DNA of 61,743 nucleotides from Ruminococcus sp. 210702-SL.1.03 (GTDB taxonomy: Bacteria; Bacillota; Clostridia; Oscillospirales; Ruminococcaceae). Both the position numbers and the translations under genes were made by a program. The stretch covers positions 1 to 61,743 of the forward strand of contig NZ_JAJCLZ010000014.1 of the NCBI RefSeq assembly GCF_020559915.1, read 5' to 3'. Below, piece by piece: positions 1-7,534 of the stretch. A model generated the notes under the pieces. It ran no database searches, was not told the origin of the DNA, and worked only from the letters and a program-made list of their open reading frames with translations. Numbering within the stretch: position 1 is the stretch's first letter; every line of letters starts with the position of its first letter.

Positions 1-53
1 GCTGCTTAACTTCAAATCCTTGCGGTCAATGTGTCAAGTTTTATTGACAAAAT

Positions 54-98
54 CAAAAGCCTAAAAAGCCTAAAAAGCCTAAAAAGCCTAAAAAGCGT
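54..98. repeat. 9-bp tandem repeat upstream of excisionase
   Basis: Five near-perfect copies of the 9-bp unit AAAAAGCCT run head to tail about 110 bp before the excisionase-like gene. Direct repeats near xis in Tn916-type elements can be arm sites for integrase or excisionase. That role here is inference from position only. The rest of the first 200 bases shows nothing else recognisable. Confidence 0.6.
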
Positions 99-206
99 GA
101 ACCGGGCATGTTCCCGCTACCAAAACAGTATGGAGTCTGGAACAAACGGAAAAAGCAATGATTTAACTTATACATTATTTTCAAGATACCAAGGAGGTAA
201 GCAATT

Positions 207-416
207 ATGGATATGGTCAGAGAAAGGGAACTCAACGTCCCTATATTTCAAAAGCAAAACCTCACTATCGAGGAAGCCGCCGTTTATTCAAACATCGGTC
301 AGCACAAGCTGAGAGAACTCACGGCAGACGAACGCTGTCCGTTCGTTTTGTGGGTGGGGAACAAAAGGCTTATCAAGCGCAGGCAGTTTGATGAACGTAC
401 AAAAAATGCCCTTTGA
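207..416 (+). CDS. Excisionase-like DNA-binding protein (Tn916 Xis type)
   Basis: This 69-residue protein resembles Tn916-family Xis. It has the characteristic N-terminal stretch around LTIEEAAVYSNIG, which begins a MerR-like winged helix, followed by a basic C-terminal half (NKRLIKRRQFDE). Excisionases bind near the ends of an integrative element and bias the integrase toward excision. The start follows GGAGG at 9-10 bp spacing. In intact elements xis is normally followed by int. No integrase gene follows here; the next gene is an acetyltransferase on the opposite strand. The gene therefore looks like a leftover of a decayed or rearranged element. Family call good; activity unknown. Confidence 0.75.
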   Translation: MDMVRERELNVPIFQKQNLTIEEAAVYSNIGQHKLRELTADERCPFVLWVGNKRLIKRRQFDERTKNAL

Positions 417-444
417 GAAAAGATTTCTCCTCTCTCAAAGGGCT
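403..444 (-). terminator. Terminator between convergent xis and GNAT genes
   Basis: An 11-bp stem, GCCCTTTGAGA pairing with TCTCAAAGGGC, covers the end of the excisionase gene. Read on the minus strand it is followed by ATTTTTTG, so it best serves the acetyltransferase gene that stops at 458. Confidence 0.65.
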
Positions 445-457
445 TGAATGAATTAGT

Positions 458-901
458 TTATAGGTTTCTTTGAAAAATCACCATATCCACCAACTTGACT
501 CCGCATTCAAATATCGGGCGGTCGTAGTTATCCGTAAAAAAGTTCGGTATGATATGAGAACGAACAAAACCGCACTTTTCATAGAACGGAACCGTCAGAG
601 GGCTGTCGCCTGTTCCGACCTGTAAAACGGAATATTTGTCGGCATACTCTTTAACAATAAAACCAATCAGAGCTTTGGCATAGCCTTTGCCTTGATATTC
701 GGGAACGGTTGCAATATTCTTTATCTCAAGGATACCGTCGCCTTCATCGGTGACGACACATTCAGCTTTCACGCCGTTATCGTCAAGTACATACATAGAG
801 CCTCTTTTAAGATAACGGTCTATCATATTCTCTTGTTCATCTGCCAAAAGCAATAATGAAAGGAATTGTTTTTTATTTTCTTTGATTTTCCGAATCTTCA
901 T
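458..901 (-). CDS. GNAT family N-acetyltransferase
   Basis: A 147-residue GCN5-related acetyltransferase that would transfer acetyl from acetyl-CoA to an amine. The acetyl-CoA-binding motif A is visible as ATVPEYQGKGYAKALI, and a late QVGTGDSP / FYEKCGF region matches the B. subtilis YvbK-like subgroup. Substrate unknown. An upstream ATG at 925 is in frame, but the ATG at 901 has the better-placed purine-rich site (GAAAGAGTGG), so I prefer 901. The gene lies between the excisionase remnant and lysS and may have come in as cargo of the lost element. That is inference. Confidence 0.8.
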   Translation of the reverse strand: MKIRKIKENKKQFLSLLLLADEQENMIDRYLKRGSMYVLDDNGVKAECVVTDEGDGILEIKNIATVPEYQGKGYAKALIGFIVKEYADKYSVLQVGTGDSPLTVPFYEKCGFVRSHIIPNFFTDNYDRPIFECGVKLVDMVIFQRNL

Positions 902-951
902 AGCAACCACTCTTTCAAATTCCATTTTAGACTTTCATCATACTTTTGAAA

Positions 952-985
952 ATGGGCAATCCCGATTGGGACTGCCCATATATTT
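952..985. terminator. Hairpin upstream of the GNAT gene
   Basis: ATGGGCA-TCCC-gatt-GGGA-TGCCCAT forms a nearly perfect stem, followed by ATATATTTT on the plus strand and by TTTTC on the minus strand. It lies between the acetyltransferase start and lysS, where an integrase gene might have ended. Confidence 0.45.
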
Positions 986-1096
986 TGAAAATTATGCGAT
1001 TTTTTAGGCTCTGCACCGTTTCAAGCACCGATTGGCGTAAAATTGGCGTAAGCCGTCGGTTAGACCTGCTGAAAACCCCGCAAGATCAAGGGCTTA

Positions 1097-2686
1097 TCAC
1101 TCCAACGTCTTCATCGTAGGGAACAACAGTACGTCCCTGATAGCCGGCGAATTGGTCAGCAGCATTACTAGTCTGTCTATGCCGTAGCCTATGCCGCCTG
1201 TCGGGGGCATTCCTATCTCCAGCGCTCTCAGGAAATCTTCGTCCGTGTGGTTCGCTTCCTCGTCGCCCTGCTTTAACGCTTCCTCCTGCGCCGCAAATCT
1301 CTCTCGCTGGTCTATCGGGTCGTTAAGCTCGGAATATGCGTTGCACATCTCTCTGCCCGTGATGAAAAGCTCGAAACGCTCTACATAGTCCGGATTCTCC
1401 GGCTTCTTCTTCGTCAGCGGCGAGATCTCTATCGGGTGATCCATGATGAACGTCGGCTGTACAAGGTGCTCCTCTACATATTCTTCAAAGAATAGGTTCA
1501 GTATGTCGCCGCGCTTGTGGCGCTCTTCATACTCTATGTGGTGCTCCTTGGCCAGCGCTTTCGCTTCCTCAGTGTCCTTTACCTGCGCGAAATCTACGCC
1601 CGAATACTTCTTTACCGCGTCGATCATCGTCATGCGCTCAAATGGCTTGCCGAGGTCTATCATAACGTCGCCGTAGGGTACGCAGGTAGTGCCGCATACC
1701 TCCTGCGCTACATGGCGGAACATATTCTCCGTCAGATCCATCATGCCGTAATAGTCGGTGTACGCCTGATACAGCTCCATCAGCGTGAACTCGGGATTGT
1801 GGCGCGCGTCTACGCCCTCATTTCTGAATACTCTGCCTATCTCGTAAACTCTCTCTAGTCCGCCTACGATAAGGCGCTTCAGATACAGCTCCAGCGATAT
1901 TCTCAGCTTTACGTCCTCGTTCAGCGCGTTGTAGTGCGTTTCAAACGGGCGCGCCGCCGCACCGCCTGCGTTGGATACCAGCATGGGCGTTTCTACTTCC
2001 ATAAAACCCTGTCCGTCAAGATACCTTCTTATAGAAGATATTATCTGCGAACGCTTGATGAATGTATCCTTTACCTCGGGATTGCAGATGAGGTCGGTGT
2101 ATCTCTGGCGGTATCTTGTGTCCTGGTCTTTCAGTCCGTGCCACTTTTCGGGCAGCGGCAGCAGGCTCTTTGAAAGCAGCGTTATGCTCTTAGCGTGTAT
2201 AGAGATCTCGCCCATCTTCGTTCTGAAAACAAAGCCCGTTATGCCCACGATGTCGCCTATATCGCCCTTCTTGTACTGGTCGTAAGCTTCCTTGCCTACC
2301 TCGTTCATGCGCAGATATACCTGCACCTTGTCAGATCTGTCGCGCAGATCGAAAAAGCTCGCCTTGCCCATAAGTCTGCGTGACATTACTCTGCCCGCCA
2401 CGCTTACAGTCATCCTGTTTTCCTCGAGCAGCTCTTTCAGCTTCTCTTCGTCGCCGCCCGCCTGCTCGGTAAGCTTCTGCTCCAGCGCTTCGTACTGCTC
2501 TTTAGCTTCAGCCGCGTGCGCAGTAACGTCAAACTTGGTTATTTGGAAAGGATCTCTGCCCTTGGCCTTCATTTCCTCGAGCTTATCCATTCTTATCTTC
2601 TTTAATATATTTATATCCTGCTCGGTCTGCTCAGCAGCCTCGCCCTCTGCATTCTCAGCGGCGGGCTTGGTATTTACTTCGCTCAT
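1097..2686 (-). CDS. lysS: Lysyl-tRNA synthetase, class II
   Basis: Charges tRNA-Lys with lysine using ATP in the cytoplasm. From the chosen start the protein has about 529 residues. An acidic N-terminal extension precedes the OB-fold anticodon-binding domain (around VSVAGRVMSRRLMGKASFFDLRD). Class II motif 2 (VYEIGRVFRNEGVDARHNPEF) and C-terminal motif 3 (GIGYGIDRLVMLL) follow. I place the start at the ATG at 2686, preceded by AAAGGACG. A longer frame to 2737 would overlap greA and has no ribosome site. It lies 25 bp after greA and is probably co-transcribed with it from the promoter at 3247-3275. Confidence 0.97.
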   Translation of the reverse strand: MSEVNTKPAAENAEGEAAEQTEQDINILKKIRMDKLEEMKAKGRDPFQITKFDVTAHAAEAKEQYEALEQKLTEQAGGDEEKLKELLEENRMTVSVAGRVMSRRLMGKASFFDLRDRSDKVQVYLRMNEVGKEAYDQYKKGDIGDIVGITGFVFRTKMGEISIHAKSITLLSKSLLPLPEKWHGLKDQDTRYRQRYTDLICNPEVKDTFIKRSQIISSIRRYLDGQGFMEVETPMLVSNAGGAAARPFETHYNALNEDVKLRISLELYLKRLIVGGLERVYEIGRVFRNEGVDARHNPEFTLMELYQAYTDYYGMMDLTENMFRHVAQEVCGTTCVPYGDVMIDLGKPFERMTMIDAVKKYSGVDFAQVKDTEEAKALAKEHHIEYEERHKRGDILNLFFEEYVEEHLVQPTFIMDHPIEISPLTKKKPENPDYVERFELFITGREMCNAYSELNDPIDQRERFAAQEEALKQGDEEANHTDEDFLRALEIGMPPTGGIGYGIDRLVMLLTNSPAIRDVLLFPTMKTLE

Positions 2687-2711
2687 AGATGTAAAACGTC
2701 CTTTCAAATAT

Positions 2712-3179
2712 TTACTTCGAGATCTCGAGTACCTCAAACTTCAGAAGTCCTGCGGGGGCTTCTACTTCAAATACTTCGCCTACTTTCTTTTTCAGCGCCG
2801 CCTTGCCTATGGGCGAGTCGTCAGAGATCTTGCCGTTATCGGGATCAGATTCGGTAGAGCCTACTATCTGAAGAGTTTCCACCTCGTCAAATTCCAGATC
2901 GCGTATTTTCATTATAGAGCCTACCGAGATCTCGTCTACGGAAATATCGTCGTCGTCAACTACTACCGAGTTTTCGATGATATTCTGCAACTCGTTTATG
3001 CGGGCTTCGAGAATAGCCTGCTCGTTTTTGGCTTCGTCGTACTCAGCGTTTTCGGAAAGGTCGCCGAAAGAGCGCGCCTCTTTAAGTTTCTGCGCTACTT
3101 CGCCTCTGCGGACGGTAATGAGATAATCAAGGTCAGCTTCCAGTTTTTTCTTACCTGCTTTTGATACTGTATTTGCCAT
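2712..3179 (-). CDS. greA: Transcription elongation factor GreA
   Basis: A 155-residue Gre factor that enters the RNA polymerase secondary channel and stimulates cleavage of backtracked RNA. The N-terminal coiled coil carries the hallmark LKEARSFGDLSENAEYDEAK with its acidic tip. The C-terminal FKBP-like domain includes SPIGKAALKKKVGE. The start at 3179 follows GAGGAG at good spacing. In-frame codons upstream to 3242 lie in the promoter region and are not needed. First gene of a greA-lysS pair. Confidence 0.97.
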   Translation of the reverse strand: MANTVSKAGKKKLEADLDYLITVRRGEVAQKLKEARSFGDLSENAEYDEAKNEQAILEARINELQNIIENSVVVDDDDISVDEISVGSIMKIRDLEFDEVETLQIVGSTESDPDNGKISDDSPIGKAALKKKVGEVFEVEAPAGLLKFEVLEISK

Positions 3180-3246
3180 ATGAATACTCTCCTCTGAAAA
3201 ATTATTATCTAAATTAGGCGCATAACCTGCGCGTGCATACACATAT

Positions 3247-3275
3247 ATTATAACATATCCCGCGGGATTTGTAAA
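3247..3275 (-). promoter_or_regulatory. greA-lysS promoter
   Basis: On the minus strand TTTACA, 17 bp, TATAAT, about 70 bp upstream of greA. The spacer holds the palindrome TCCCGCGGGA. Confidence 0.8.
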
Positions 3276-3311
3276 GGGGTAAGCGGGCGCATTTTGTCAG
3301 TATTTTTGGGC

Positions 3312-3490
3312 AAAAAAACCCCCGTCGGGTAAGGACGGGGGCCAAAAAATAAAAAATTATAGGGGAGAAGCCGACAGATTGCTCTGCCGTGCTGTATATA
3401 TGAAGGCTTGGGGTAAAAGCCTACATACCATAAATGAAATGCTGCGCCGAAAAGTTATCCTCAGGGGTCTTACGCCCCTTGTCCCTTTCG
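3312..3490 (-). ncRNA. Candidate structured small RNA ending in a strong terminator
   Basis: The 400 bp between greA and rsmE hold no convincing protein gene. Read on the minus strand there is a TATAAT-like box, then the hairpin AGGGG-CGTAAGA-CCCCT, a second hairpin AGGCTT-TTACCCC-AAGCCT, and a third CGGCAGA-GCAA-TCTGTCG. A terminator follows (CCCCCGTC pairing with GACGGGGG, then TTTTTTT) at 3317-3345. Three compact hairpins plus a terminator suggest a small RNA of about 160 nt. A second possible pairing, AGGGG with a later CTCCCCT, could make it 6S-like, but I cannot assign it to a known family. Confidence 0.4.
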
Positions 3491-3557
3491 ACAATTATAT
3501 GATACCCTACCATTGTGATATGCGTGTGAAAACTTATCGTTTTTATTATGAAAATTA

Positions 3558-3586
3558 TTGAAGATTTTTTGAAAATATGATATACT
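3558..3586 (+). promoter_or_regulatory. rsmE promoter
   Basis: TTGAAG, 17 bp, TATACT, about 75 bp upstream of the rsmE start. Confidence 0.65.
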
Positions 3587-3660
3587 GTTTGTGGAAATTA
3601 AAATTGAGTTAATTATATTAAGCCGCGTTCACACAGCGCGCCACGAAAGGAAATATTTGT

Positions 3661-4380
3661 ATGCCTAGATTTTTCACCTCCCGTATAGATGGTTCTCACG
3701 GTCTTGTTACCGGCGAGGACGCGCGCCATATAGCCCTCAGCCTGCGTATGAAAACGGGCGAAGAGGTCACACTATGCAATAACGGTGTAGACTACCAATG
3801 CGTTTTGGAGGAGATAACGCCCGAAAACGTGACCTGCCGAGTGCTGCGTACAGAGCCATGCCAAGCCGAAGCGGACGTGCGCCTGCACCTATTTCAAGCC
3901 ATGCCGAAAGGCGAGAAGGCAGAGATAATAGTGCAGAAAGCGGTAGAGCTGGGCGTTTACGACATTACGTTCGTGCTGACCTCGCGCTGCATATCGCGGC
4001 CGGACGAAAAAAGCTTCGCCAAAAAGCTGAAACGCTACGCCAAGATCTCGCTAGAAGCGGCAAAGCAGTCGGGGCGGGGGATAGTGCCGCAGGTGTACGG
4101 GCTTATCACCCTATCGCAGGCGGTGCAGAAGCTTAGCGAGTGCGACAGCGCGGTATGGTGCTACGAAAAGGGCGGCGTGCCGATGGCGAAGCTGGGGCTG
4201 AAAAGCGGCAGCGAGATAGGTCTGCTGATAGGCAGCGAGGGCGGTTTTTCCGAAGAAGAAGCCGCGCGAATATCGGCGGCGGGCGTGCAGCCCGTGGGGC
4301 TGGGCAGGCGTATACTGCGCTGCGAAACTGCTCCGCTGGCGGCGGCGGCGATAATCATGAACCTCACGGGCAATATGTGA
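3661..4380 (+). CDS. rsmE: 16S rRNA m3U1498 methyltransferase RsmE
   Basis: This 239-residue SPOUT-class enzyme methylates N3 of U1498 in 16S rRNA using S-adenosylmethionine. The N-terminal PUA-like part begins MPRFFTS and includes the typical DARHI segment. The C-terminal knot carries the SAM-binding signatures LLIGSEGGFSEEE and LGRRILRCETAPLAA. AAAGGA precedes the ATG. It is usually found after prmA and dnaJ, but here it stands alone behind its own promoter. Confidence 0.95.
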   Translation: MPRFFTSRIDGSHGLVTGEDARHIALSLRMKTGEEVTLCNNGVDYQCVLEEITPENVTCRVLRTEPCQAEADVRLHLFQAMPKGEKAEIIVQKAVELGVYDITFVLTSRCISRPDEKSFAKKLKRYAKISLEAAKQSGRGIVPQVYGLITLSQAVQKLSECDSAVWCYEKGGVPMAKLGLKSGSEIGLLIGSEGGFSEEEAARISAAGVQPVGLGRRILRCETAPLAAAAIIMNLTGNM

Positions 4381-4521
4381 TTTGCAGATTTGTAAGTATG
4401 TAACAAATTTGAAATTGCCGCAAATTGGAATTTGTATCGGCTAAATTGCTGTTTATCTTTGAGTGCAATTGTGCAAGTTTCACAAAAAAAGGTTTAAAGA
4501 ATTTATTTTTTTGAAAAATAC

Positions 4522-4550
4522 TTGATTTACAGCGCAAAACGTGGTATAAT
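4522..4550 (+). promoter_or_regulatory. Promoter of the small Cys-cluster protein gene
   Basis: TTGATT, 17 bp, TATAAT. The 5' untranslated region of about 110 nt includes GC-rich segments able to fold (around gcggcaggc and gagccgc). Confidence 0.75.
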
Positions 4551-4667
4551 AAGACCAATGAAACGAAGCCGATGTTTAGAACGCGGCAGGCTTTTCACGA
4601 GCCGCTGAGAGCCGCAGGCGAGGCTTCCGTATCAATTGTGTAAAAATCAGACAAGGAGTTGTTTAAT

Positions 4668-4964
4668 ATGGGAAAAGCATTAAAGGCTGCTGCGGCAGTT
4701 GGCGTTGCCGCTCTCGGCGTTGCCGCTGCGATAGCATATAAGAAGCATAAAGAGCTTGAAGATTACGATTACGAAGAGTTAGACGACGATTTTGACGACT
4801 GCTGCTGCGATGATTGCTGCGACTGCGGCGAAGAGCAGGAAGCTGAAGAAACTGCGGCAGACGTTGCTGACGAAGCAGATACTGCCGAAAAGGCAGACGC
4901 GGCTGACACCGCCGAGGAAGAAAAGGCTGAGGAGAGCGCTGAGAGCGAGCCCGAAGCTGAATAA
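4668..4964 (+). CDS. Small acidic protein with N-terminal hydrophobic segment and Cys cluster
   Basis: I do not recognise a family. The 98-residue protein starts MGKALKAAAAVGVAALG with a roughly 20-residue Ala/Val-rich hydrophobic segment, probably a membrane anchor. A Tyr/Asp/Glu stretch follows, then a compact cluster, DDCCCDDCCDCG, with six cysteines in twelve residues. A long Ala/Glu/Asp-rich tail ends the protein. The start at 4668 is fixed by AAGGAG nine bases upstream. The cysteine-aspartate cluster suggests metal binding or disulfide chemistry (inference). The gene is monocistronic, with its own promoter and terminator. Confidence 0.75.
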   Translation: MGKALKAAAAVGVAALGVAAAIAYKKHKELEDYDYEELDDDFDDCCCDDCCDCGEEQEAEETAADVADEADTAEKADAADTAEEEKAEESAESEPEAE

Positions 4965-5012
4965 TTTTCGCATTCCCGAAATTTTTTCTTTTTCATACTT
5001 TCCTTTTTGAGA

Positions 5013-5040
5013 GACCGCTTATTCGTTAGGCGGTTTTTCA
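5013..5040 (+). terminator. Terminator of the Cys-cluster protein gene
   Basis: Stem ACCGCTTA / TAGGCGGT with a five-base loop, followed by TTTTTC. Confidence 0.85.
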
Positions 5041-5057
5041 TTTATGCAGAAAATTTG

Positions 5058-5100
5058 CCGACCGAGTTTGTCCGCGCTGATAAACGGTCGGCGTTTTTGT
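5058..5100 (+). terminator. Second hairpin with T-tract
   Basis: GCCGACCG and CGGTCGGC pair across 20 bases and are followed by GTTTTTGTTT. It may be a backup terminator. The next 30 bases are a short tandem repeat of TTTGACGG (5100-5122). Confidence 0.55.
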
Positions 5101-5151
5101 TTGACGGTTTGACGGTTTGACGGCGATTGTCACGGGGCACAGTCAATAAAG

Positions 5152-5289
5152 TTATTTGTCAAAGATGGCGCAAACTCCTGCAAATGCTATGTGTTTTCAA
5201 TCTTGACAGGCGTAAAAGCTGTCAATGATGGAGAAAGGCGCTTTCAAGTTTGACAAATAAGAATATTGTCCTAGGGGGAGAGTTTGCGC
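5152..5289. repeat. Interleaved perfect inverted repeats in intergenic region
   Basis: Two perfect inverted repeats alternate in the order A-B-A'-B'. A is TTATTTGTCAAA at 5152-5163 with its complement at 5249-5260. B is GCGCAAACTC at 5168-5177 with its complement at 5280-5289. A third pair (TTGACAG 5203-5209, CTGTCAA 5219-5225) sits inside. The interleaving is what an RNA pseudoknot needs. No open reading frame is present. Confidence 0.65.
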
Positions 5290-5321
5290 AGTTGGTGTTT
5301 TGAGCGGGTGAACATAACGGC

Positions 5322-5358
5322 ATAAAGCCCCCTCGATTTCTGATTTCGGGGGAGCTTT
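5322..5358 (-). terminator. Terminator after the zinc-ribbon/DUF5050 gene
   Basis: On the minus strand AGCTCCCCCGAAAT pairs with ATCGAGGGGGCTT, directly after the stop at 5363. Confidence 0.6.
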
Positions 5359-5362
5359 TCTG

Positions 5363-6790
5363 CTACTGCACGTTGTGCATATCGCCGCTGTTGTCCATAT
5401 AGAAATAATTGTCGGGCAGGATAAATACTAAGTACGCCGCGCCGCCCGAGGGGCTTTTCAGCGTTTCCTCACCGCCGCCGTCGGTGTTCATGCTGCATAT
5501 ATTGCCGTTCTTATCGGTGAAATACAGCCTGCCCTCTGTATAGTTGGTGTGCTTAGTGTAGCCCGAGCGCAGCTTTTTGAGGTCTGAGCCATCGTAAGCC
5601 ATGCTGTAAAGCGAGCGTTTATCGCGGTCGGCGGAGAAGTACACCCTGCCGTTCGCCGCGCATATGTCGGAGCAGGGCGAAGCGTAAAGCGTCTGCATAC
5701 CGCTGCCGTCCAGCGCCATTGACTTTAGGCTGTACTTATCGCCGTTGTAATCGCAGAAGAATATCAGGTCATCGCAGATGTTCATATACCAAGCGCGGTT
5801 CGCCGCCAGCACGGTGAAGTCCCCGCCGTCGGTATCCATACGGCATATCTCGTACCCCGCGCCGCCCATATCGGCTGAGAAATACAGTCTGCCGCCGTAG
5901 AGGGTAAGTTCGTAGCTGTACTTTGAGCAAAGCACCTCGTACCCGCTGCCATCGGTGCGCATACGGCAAACGGCGTTGTTTTCGTCCACCGATGTGAAAT
6001 ACAGCCAGCCGCCGCTGACGTTTAGGTAGTACACCTGCGTATCGAGCAGCTTTTCTTCGCCCCCGCCGTCAGCGCGCCTGCGGGTAAGCGTGCCGCACGA
6101 GCTGTAAATGTATTCGCCGTCAGACACCGCGTATCCGCCGTTGACGATATTAGACTTGCCCGACCGTGCCGCCGCCGCGCTTTCGTCGCCTGAGGGCTGA
6201 GGAGCGGTCTGAGGCTGAGTGGTTGTGGTTTTTTTGGTGGTCTTTTTGGTGGTTACAGCCGCTTTCGGCGCAGATGTCTGCTTAGCCGTCGCCGCCTTTG
6301 TCTGCTTCTCGGTCTGCGCTTCCTGCTTCTGCGCGGCAGCAGTGGTGGTCTGCGCGGGCTGTGTGGTCTGTGTGATCTGCGCTGTTTGAGCCAACTCCGC
6401 GCTTTCGACCTGCGCTTCCGTTTGCACCTTTCTCCCGCCCGACCTCGTGAAATGTATTATCATTCCGCCGATAACGCCTACGACTATCATGCCCGCCAGC
6501 GTTAGCGAGAGCACTATCGCGTAAAGGCTCTTCGGCACTTCTTGCCCGCGGGCAGCAGGTTCGCTCGGCGGGGGAGCGTACCTCGGCGTGTCGTACGGCT
6601 CAAACTGCTCGTATGGCGCGGGGTCTTCGGCATACTGCGTGGCGTAGCGGTCTGTCTGCTCGGGCTGCTCTTGCTGTTTGGGCTGTTCTGACCGCACCAC
6701 CTCAGCGCCGCAGCTCGGGCAAAACTGTGCTTCGTCAGTAAGCCTGCGGCCGCAGTTCATACAGAAGATGTTTATATTTTTCGTGTTCAT
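5363..6790 (-). CDS. Membrane protein with zinc ribbon and DUF5050-like beta-propeller
   Basis: Domains in order of the 475 residues: an N-terminal zinc ribbon (CMNCG and CPSCG, residues about 10-30), a Gln/Glu/Pro-rich linker, one membrane helix (about 92-115), and a long Thr/Gln/Ala/Lys-rich stalk. The C-terminal part (about 215-475) has repeats of about 40 residues such as GGWLYFTSVDENNAVCRMRTDGSG, ending mostly in MxxDGxG. Those repeats match the DUF5050 beta-propeller found in clostridial surface proteins. The topology predicts a cytoplasmic zinc ribbon and an extracellular sensor-like propeller. Function unknown. It lies just downstream of another zinc-ribbon membrane protein. Confidence 0.8.
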   Translation of the reverse strand: MNTKNINIFCMNCGRRLTDEAQFCPSCGAEVVRSEQPKQQEQPEQTDRYATQYAEDPAPYEQFEPYDTPRYAPPPSEPAARGQEVPKSLYAIVLSLTLAGMIVVGVIGGMIIHFTRSGGRKVQTEAQVESAELAQTAQITQTTQPAQTTTAAAQKQEAQTEKQTKAATAKQTSAPKAAVTTKKTTKKTTTTQPQTAPQPSGDESAAAARSGKSNIVNGGYAVSDGEYIYSSCGTLTRRRADGGGEEKLLDTQVYYLNVSGGWLYFTSVDENNAVCRMRTDGSGYEVLCSKYSYELTLYGGRLYFSADMGGAGYEICRMDTDGGDFTVLAANRAWYMNICDDLIFFCDYNGDKYSLKSMALDGSGMQTLYASPCSDICAANGRVYFSADRDKRSLYSMAYDGSDLKKLRSGYTKHTNYTEGRLYFTDKNGNICSMNTDGGGEETLKSPSGGAAYLVFILPDNYFYMDNSGDMHNVQ

Positions 6791-6812
6791 ATTTTAATAT
6801 ACCGCCGCCAAA

Positions 6813-7514
6813 TCATTTGTACGCTCTGTATCTCGTGCGGGCAAGTATGTAGCCGATGATGCCTATTATCTCCATCACGAAAAACGCCGTGTTTCCCGTG
6901 AATACCTGCACCAAACTATCCGCCTCAAGCTCCGCCGTGACGAGCACGTTTATCAGCTCAAGCACGCCAAAAAACAGCAGGTTCGCAAAAAATACCGCGA
7001 GGTTCGCCGAGTATGCGTTTTTAAAATACTCCGCCCTCTGCCCGCTGTCGGAAGCCGATATCCGCTGTAGACATTTCACGATAGAAGCCAGCGCAAGTAT
7101 AGCCATTACTGCGTAAACGATGATGATGACGTACGAAACTACCACGATAGTCTGCTCGTCGCCATCTAGGTCGCCATACTCGCTCGCCTCGCCCGTGATG
7201 TCTTTTATTATGCTGAACATCTGCGAGGGCGAAAAGTCCTCATCGCCGAAAAGATAATCGACGTTGAAAAGCTTGATGAATGGCGAGATTAGCATTACCA
7301 CCGCGCACACCAGCGAGAGCACCATTGGTATCATATCGCCGTTCTGCGCGGGCGCTGACTGCTGTGCACCGCCCATATAGGGCTGTGCGCTCTGCGTGTT
7401 CATATTTTCATACTCGCCCGCATTCTCTCCATTCGTCTGCGGCATTACCGCGCCGCACTTATCGCAAAACTTTGCGCTGTCTGCCAATTGATTTCCGCAC
7501 TTCGGACAAAACAT
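6813..7514 (-). CDS. Zinc-ribbon membrane protein
   Basis: A 233-residue protein that opens with a double-CxxC zinc ribbon (MFCPKCGNQ and FCDKCGAV). A Gln/Asn-rich linker follows, then about four hydrophobic membrane segments (near residues 62-82, 128-150, 175-195 and 208-225). An acidic loop, FGDEDFSPSQ to LDGDEQ, separates the first two. Such zinc_ribbon_2 fusions are common in Clostridia but uncharacterised. It is 22 bp upstream of the DUF5050 gene and 20 bp downstream of a lipoprotein gene, so all three are probably one transcript. Confidence 0.75.
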   Translation of the reverse strand: MFCPKCGNQLADSAKFCDKCGAVMPQTNGENAGEYENMNTQSAQPYMGGAQQSAPAQNGDMIPMVLSLVCAVVMLISPFIKLFNVDYLFGDEDFSPSQMFSIIKDITGEASEYGDLDGDEQTIVVVSYVIIIVYAVMAILALASIVKCLQRISASDSGQRAEYFKNAYSANLAVFFANLLFFGVLELINVLVTAELEADSLVQVFTGNTAFFVMEIIGIIGYILARTRYRAYK

Positions 7515-7534
7515 TTTTCATCACTCCATTCAAT

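Noticed and set aside
54..98. Short CRISPR-like or coding repeat
   Set aside because: The unit is only 9 bp with no spacers.
31..312. Open frame with repeated SLK residues at the left edge
   Set aside because: It is the translation of the 9-bp tandem repeat and overlaps the better-supported excisionase gene.
2292..3164. 290-codon plus-strand frame over lysS/greA
   Set aside because: Antisense shadow of two certain genes; Ser/Tyr-rich composition without any domain.
3379..3561. 60-codon plus-strand frame upstream of rsmE
   Set aside because: No ribosome site, and it overlaps the rsmE promoter and the candidate structured RNA.
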